The notes under the pieces: model-generated
Told to the model about the DNA's origin: nothing
What the model saw: the letters and a program-made list of their open reading frames with translations, nothing else
The model's database searches: none
Assembly (NCBI GenBank): GCA_003170825.1
Contig: PMYL01000050.1
Span: forward strand, 1-44,729
DNA length: 44,729 nt
Reading direction: 5' to 3'
From: Acidobacteriaceae bacterium
GTDB lineage: Bacteria > Acidobacteriota > Terriglobia > Terriglobales > Acidobacteriaceae
In this document: positions 40,013 to 44,729 of the stretch, piece after piece
Position numbering within the stretch: the stretch's first letter is position 1
Layout: each line of letters opens with the position of its first letter
Made by a program: the position numbers and the translations under genes

Positions 40013-42202
40013 TTAAGACTCATTTCGGAGATCAATGCGTTTGCCCGGCTTTAGAAAGCGATTCGCAAAATCCTTCATCTGCTCATCCTCTTCCCATAGA
40101 AATTTGAGTGATACGGCAACATCAATGATTCGGTTGCTGTCCTTATGCCATCCAAAACCAAACCATTCGTTGCATTTCTCTGAATATTTCTTCAACAGAG
40201 CGAAAGGCATAGCTTGTTCAAATACTGCTTCGTCCGTCTTCTCGCCTACGGCGGTGATGAACGAAAAACCTCGAGAGTGCTCTGACGATCCCATCGAAAA
40301 CGAATGGCCTGAGCGATCGCGCCGGGTCGAGTCTTTAGTCGTTTCAATCATCTCCAGAATTTTTTTACGGCTCGGACCGCTCATGTCCAAAAGCGCGAGT
40401 GCCGCATCGGTTCTGTGCAGGTTCGACAGTCCCTCGATTCCCGCAATCAATTCAGAAAACCTCTCTGGGACAGGAGCAGCCGGAGGCTTCACATCTTCAT
40501 GCGCATCATGCTTCCTATACACGTACTCGTCGATCTCATCGGAGAACCCATTCAGATACAAGTCCGTGATGTTAGAGAATTCTTCAGTACTGAAATACAT
40601 CCCTTGTGAGATATAGAACCCCAGCAGATCCATTTCGTCGGCATCAATCCCGAAGGGGGTCCTTTCTAACGCGAGACGCCGCTCAACGTAATGCAGAAAT
40701 GCCGCAGGAGAGTTTAGCACTTCTGTGATGATGTCCAAATCGCCGAGGGAGGTTGAGAATGGATACTCTTTTTCGGGGAACAATCCCAACGCTTCTTCGA
40801 TGTTCTCAAACCGCGTTGCGAAGATCAGGAAGGGCATTAGCGTTATGTTTATGAGGTAAATATCCGTAATCGCACTCCCATCAATTTGCAATTGCACCGG
40901 TCCTACCTTGAGGGTAGGCCTGTCTGTAGAGCGGATGTATTTTCGTGCCCTTATTGCTTGATCGAATGCGGAACGAATTGCAGCCTGAATGTCTATCCGC
41001 AGGCGCGAGAAATCCATACCGATTCGGGCTTCTCTCGTCAGTCCTTTGGCTTTGCACTGAAATATCAGAATCTTCCCATCATGCAGCACTGCTACATCCG
41101 AGAACTCGTTACCGTCTGGGTAGTCTGGATTCATCAGGATCATATGTTTCGGGAAAATCCTGCTCATGTATTCCCGAACCTTGCGCTCGACGAGCTTTCC
41201 TCTTGCTTTTTCGAAGCGAGGACAATATGAGCGGTCGTTCATCAGATCGAAGAAGAACGTATGGAACAAAACAGAAGGGACCATCGGATTCGTGAAAAGC
41301 CAATAGAAACCTTCCCGCTCAATGAACGGCCTCTCATCCATGGTGTTGTAGTCCCATGGTGCTTTTAATGGGTCTGAAAACGTGTCCGTGAACTTGGGAT
41401 TTCGATAGCCGAACGATTGACTCATTCGCTTCAGGAAGGCCCTGCAAACGCCTATCGGCAGTCCTGACAATTGAGAGAGCTGTTCTGCCGTGAATCGCAG
41501 TAGTGCCGCACCGTTCCCATAATGAAGATGAATTGCAATCCTTGTTTCCAATTCCTTTCGGGTCAGCCCGGCTGCTTTCGCTTCCTCCCAATGTGTGTCG
41601 GATTCGGCCGGCGCGTTTGCACGGGCATTATTTGCTGATTCATTGAATCGCAGGTTCAACTCATCCGTGACGGCCCGAAAGATTCGAACAGCCTCCTGAA
41701 TTGTGAATCCAAGGTTGGCACGGAACCAATCGTCATGCTCCCCGTACAACTCCAGCGCATATTCGAAGAATTGATGCGGGTATGCATCACCGCGAACCCA
41801 AAGCGAATATGTTTTCGCGCTTTGTAGAACTCGCTCGGAGGAAGTCCACTGCGGAGCGTCAGGCGGTCTGTTAACGGAGTCGTAAAGAAACGAATTGAAA
41901 TATTGCAAGATGAGGCTTTCGAACTCTTCGATGTGAGCGCCATCAAAGATCTCGTAGGGCCCAGAACGAGTTGGGATCGTGGCAAGGTAGCCAGCCGTAA
42001 ATTCTATCCACCGAGCCCAACGGCGCATATCTGTCGCCTCGCCTTGAAAGCCTTCTTGACTGAACAGGAAGGTCATCGTCAATTGGCACAGGAGTTCAAT
42101 CGGGTCGAATTTCTGCACATAGGTTTCAAATTCTTCGAATGCCGCTTCGGGCGGCACCAATCGTGGAGCTGGCGTAGTCCCCTCGATCATCATTGTCTCC
42201 AT
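40013..42202 (-). CDS. Unrecognised 729-aa protein with a nuclease-like D-X12-QxK signature
   Basis: I do not recognise this gene. The first ~270 residues are helical and Trp/Phe-rich. Residues about 340-400 look like a restriction-endonuclease-type core: KARGKLVERKVREYMSRIF, then Asp369 (NEFSDVAVL), then a beta strand with Gln382-X-Lys384 (KILIFQCKAKG). This is the D...QxK variant of PD-(D/E)XK seen in Mrr- and NERD-like nucleases. The C-terminal part (about 430-729) has no motif known to me. There are no membrane segments. A GGAG sequence before the ATGs at 42193/42190 suggests that the true start may be M4 or M5. Base composition is AT-richer than neighbouring ppdK, as for the R-M and SIR2 genes, so transfer is likely. 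A defence or DNA/RNA-processing role is a guess from motif and company. Confidence 0.6.
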   Translation of the reverse strand: METMMIEGTTPAPRLVPPEAAFEEFETYVQKFDPIELLCQLTMTFLFSQEGFQGEATDMRRWARWIEFTAGYLATIPTRSGPYEIFDGAHIEEFESLILQYFNSFLYDSVNRPPDAPQWTSSERVLQSAKTYSLWVRGDAYPHQFFEYALELYGEHDDWFRANLGFTIQEAVRIFRAVTDELNLRFNESANNARANAPAESDTHWEEAKAAGLTRKELETRIAIHLHYGNGAALLRFTAEQLSQLSGLPIGVCRAFLKRMSQSFGYRNPKFTDTFSDPLKAPWDYNTMDERPFIEREGFYWLFTNPMVPSVLFHTFFFDLMNDRSYCPRFEKARGKLVERKVREYMSRIFPKHMILMNPDYPDGNEFSDVAVLHDGKILIFQCKAKGLTREARIGMDFSRLRIDIQAAIRSAFDQAIRARKYIRSTDRPTLKVGPVQLQIDGSAITDIYLINITLMPFLIFATRFENIEEALGLFPEKEYPFSTSLGDLDIITEVLNSPAAFLHYVERRLALERTPFGIDADEMDLLGFYISQGMYFSTEEFSNITDLYLNGFSDEIDEYVYRKHDAHEDVKPPAAPVPERFSELIAGIEGLSNLHRTDAALALLDMSGPSRKKILEMIETTKDSTRRDRSGHSFSMGSSEHSRGFSFITAVGEKTDEAVFEQAMPFALLKKYSEKCNEWFGFGWHKDSNRIIDVAVSLKFLWEEDEQMKDFANRFLKPGKRIDLRNES

Positions 42203-42304
42203 TGTGGACCATATCTGCGCGACTGTTCACTATAACGCCGCCCATATAGGTCCTCACAAACGCCGTTGCAGCCGGTGGGTCTTAATTTGCCGCTAGAGAA
42301 AGCC

Positions 42305-42330
42305 AGGGCGCAGCCCGAAGGCTGCGCCCT
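42305..42330 (-). terminator. Terminator of ppdK
   Basis: Perfect 11-bp hairpin AGGGCGCAGCC-CGAA-GGCTGCGCCCT, 27 nt after the ppdK stop. The T-tract is short (GGCTTTCTC on the minus strand). Confidence 0.75.
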
Positions 42331-42356
42331 TGCTGTTTGAGCCGGTGAGTGCCGCT

Positions 42357-44729
<2,373 letters not shown>

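Overview
The window is a GC-rich stretch of a bacterial chromosome. Gene content, the many dispersed structured repeats and the presence of a membrane-anchored regulator of a type common in Acidobacteriota suggest a member of that phylum (class Terriglobia or a relative). This is inference from style and content; there is no rRNA or other phylogenetic marker in the window. I see no tRNA, rRNA, CRISPR array, transposase or prophage gene.

Layout. 1-1.9 kb: 3' part of clpC with a terminator. 2.2-12.6 kb: a carbohydrate locus, all on the minus strand. A membrane-anchored regulator with two extracytoplasmic malectin domains is followed by three tandem secreted GH16 glucanase-type proteins. These carry FN3, CBM6-like and malectin modules, and each has its own conserved upstream block and its own terminator. 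13-14.7 kb: thpR and purU. 15.3-18.7 kb: a cytoplasmic histidine kinase, a sigma54 activator whose receiver lacks the phospho-acceptor Asp, and a small degenerate receiver protein, preceded by a candidate sigma54 promoter and three enhancer-like palindromes. 18.8-25.5 kb: rph, a single-chain type IIG restriction-modification enzyme, a GntP-type permease and class II aldolase.

25.5-34.5 kb is accessory. It holds an MmeI-like R-M enzyme cut in two by one in-frame stop, an orphan MosA-like regulator, an MsbA-like ABC exporter, a ParD-type antitoxin with a wrecked toxin, and a SIR2/SEC-C protein that looks like a defence effector. 34.6-35.4 kb is a cluster of repeats, including a MITE-like palindromic element. 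35.4-39.5 kb: DoxX, a tandem universal stress protein, a radical SAM/SPASM protein and a Phd/PIN toxin-antitoxin pair, with two CRP/FNR-like palindromes. 40-42.2 kb: an unrecognised 729-residue protein with a nuclease-like D...QxK signature. 42.4 kb to the end: ppdK, cut by the window edge.

The most interesting parts are the malectin-sensor/GH16 locus, the sigma54 system with an Asp-less receiver, the SIR2/SEC-C and QxK proteins lying among R-M and TA genes, the split MmeI-like enzyme, and several families of structured intergenic repeats. Protein functions come from motifs read by eye; no database search was run.
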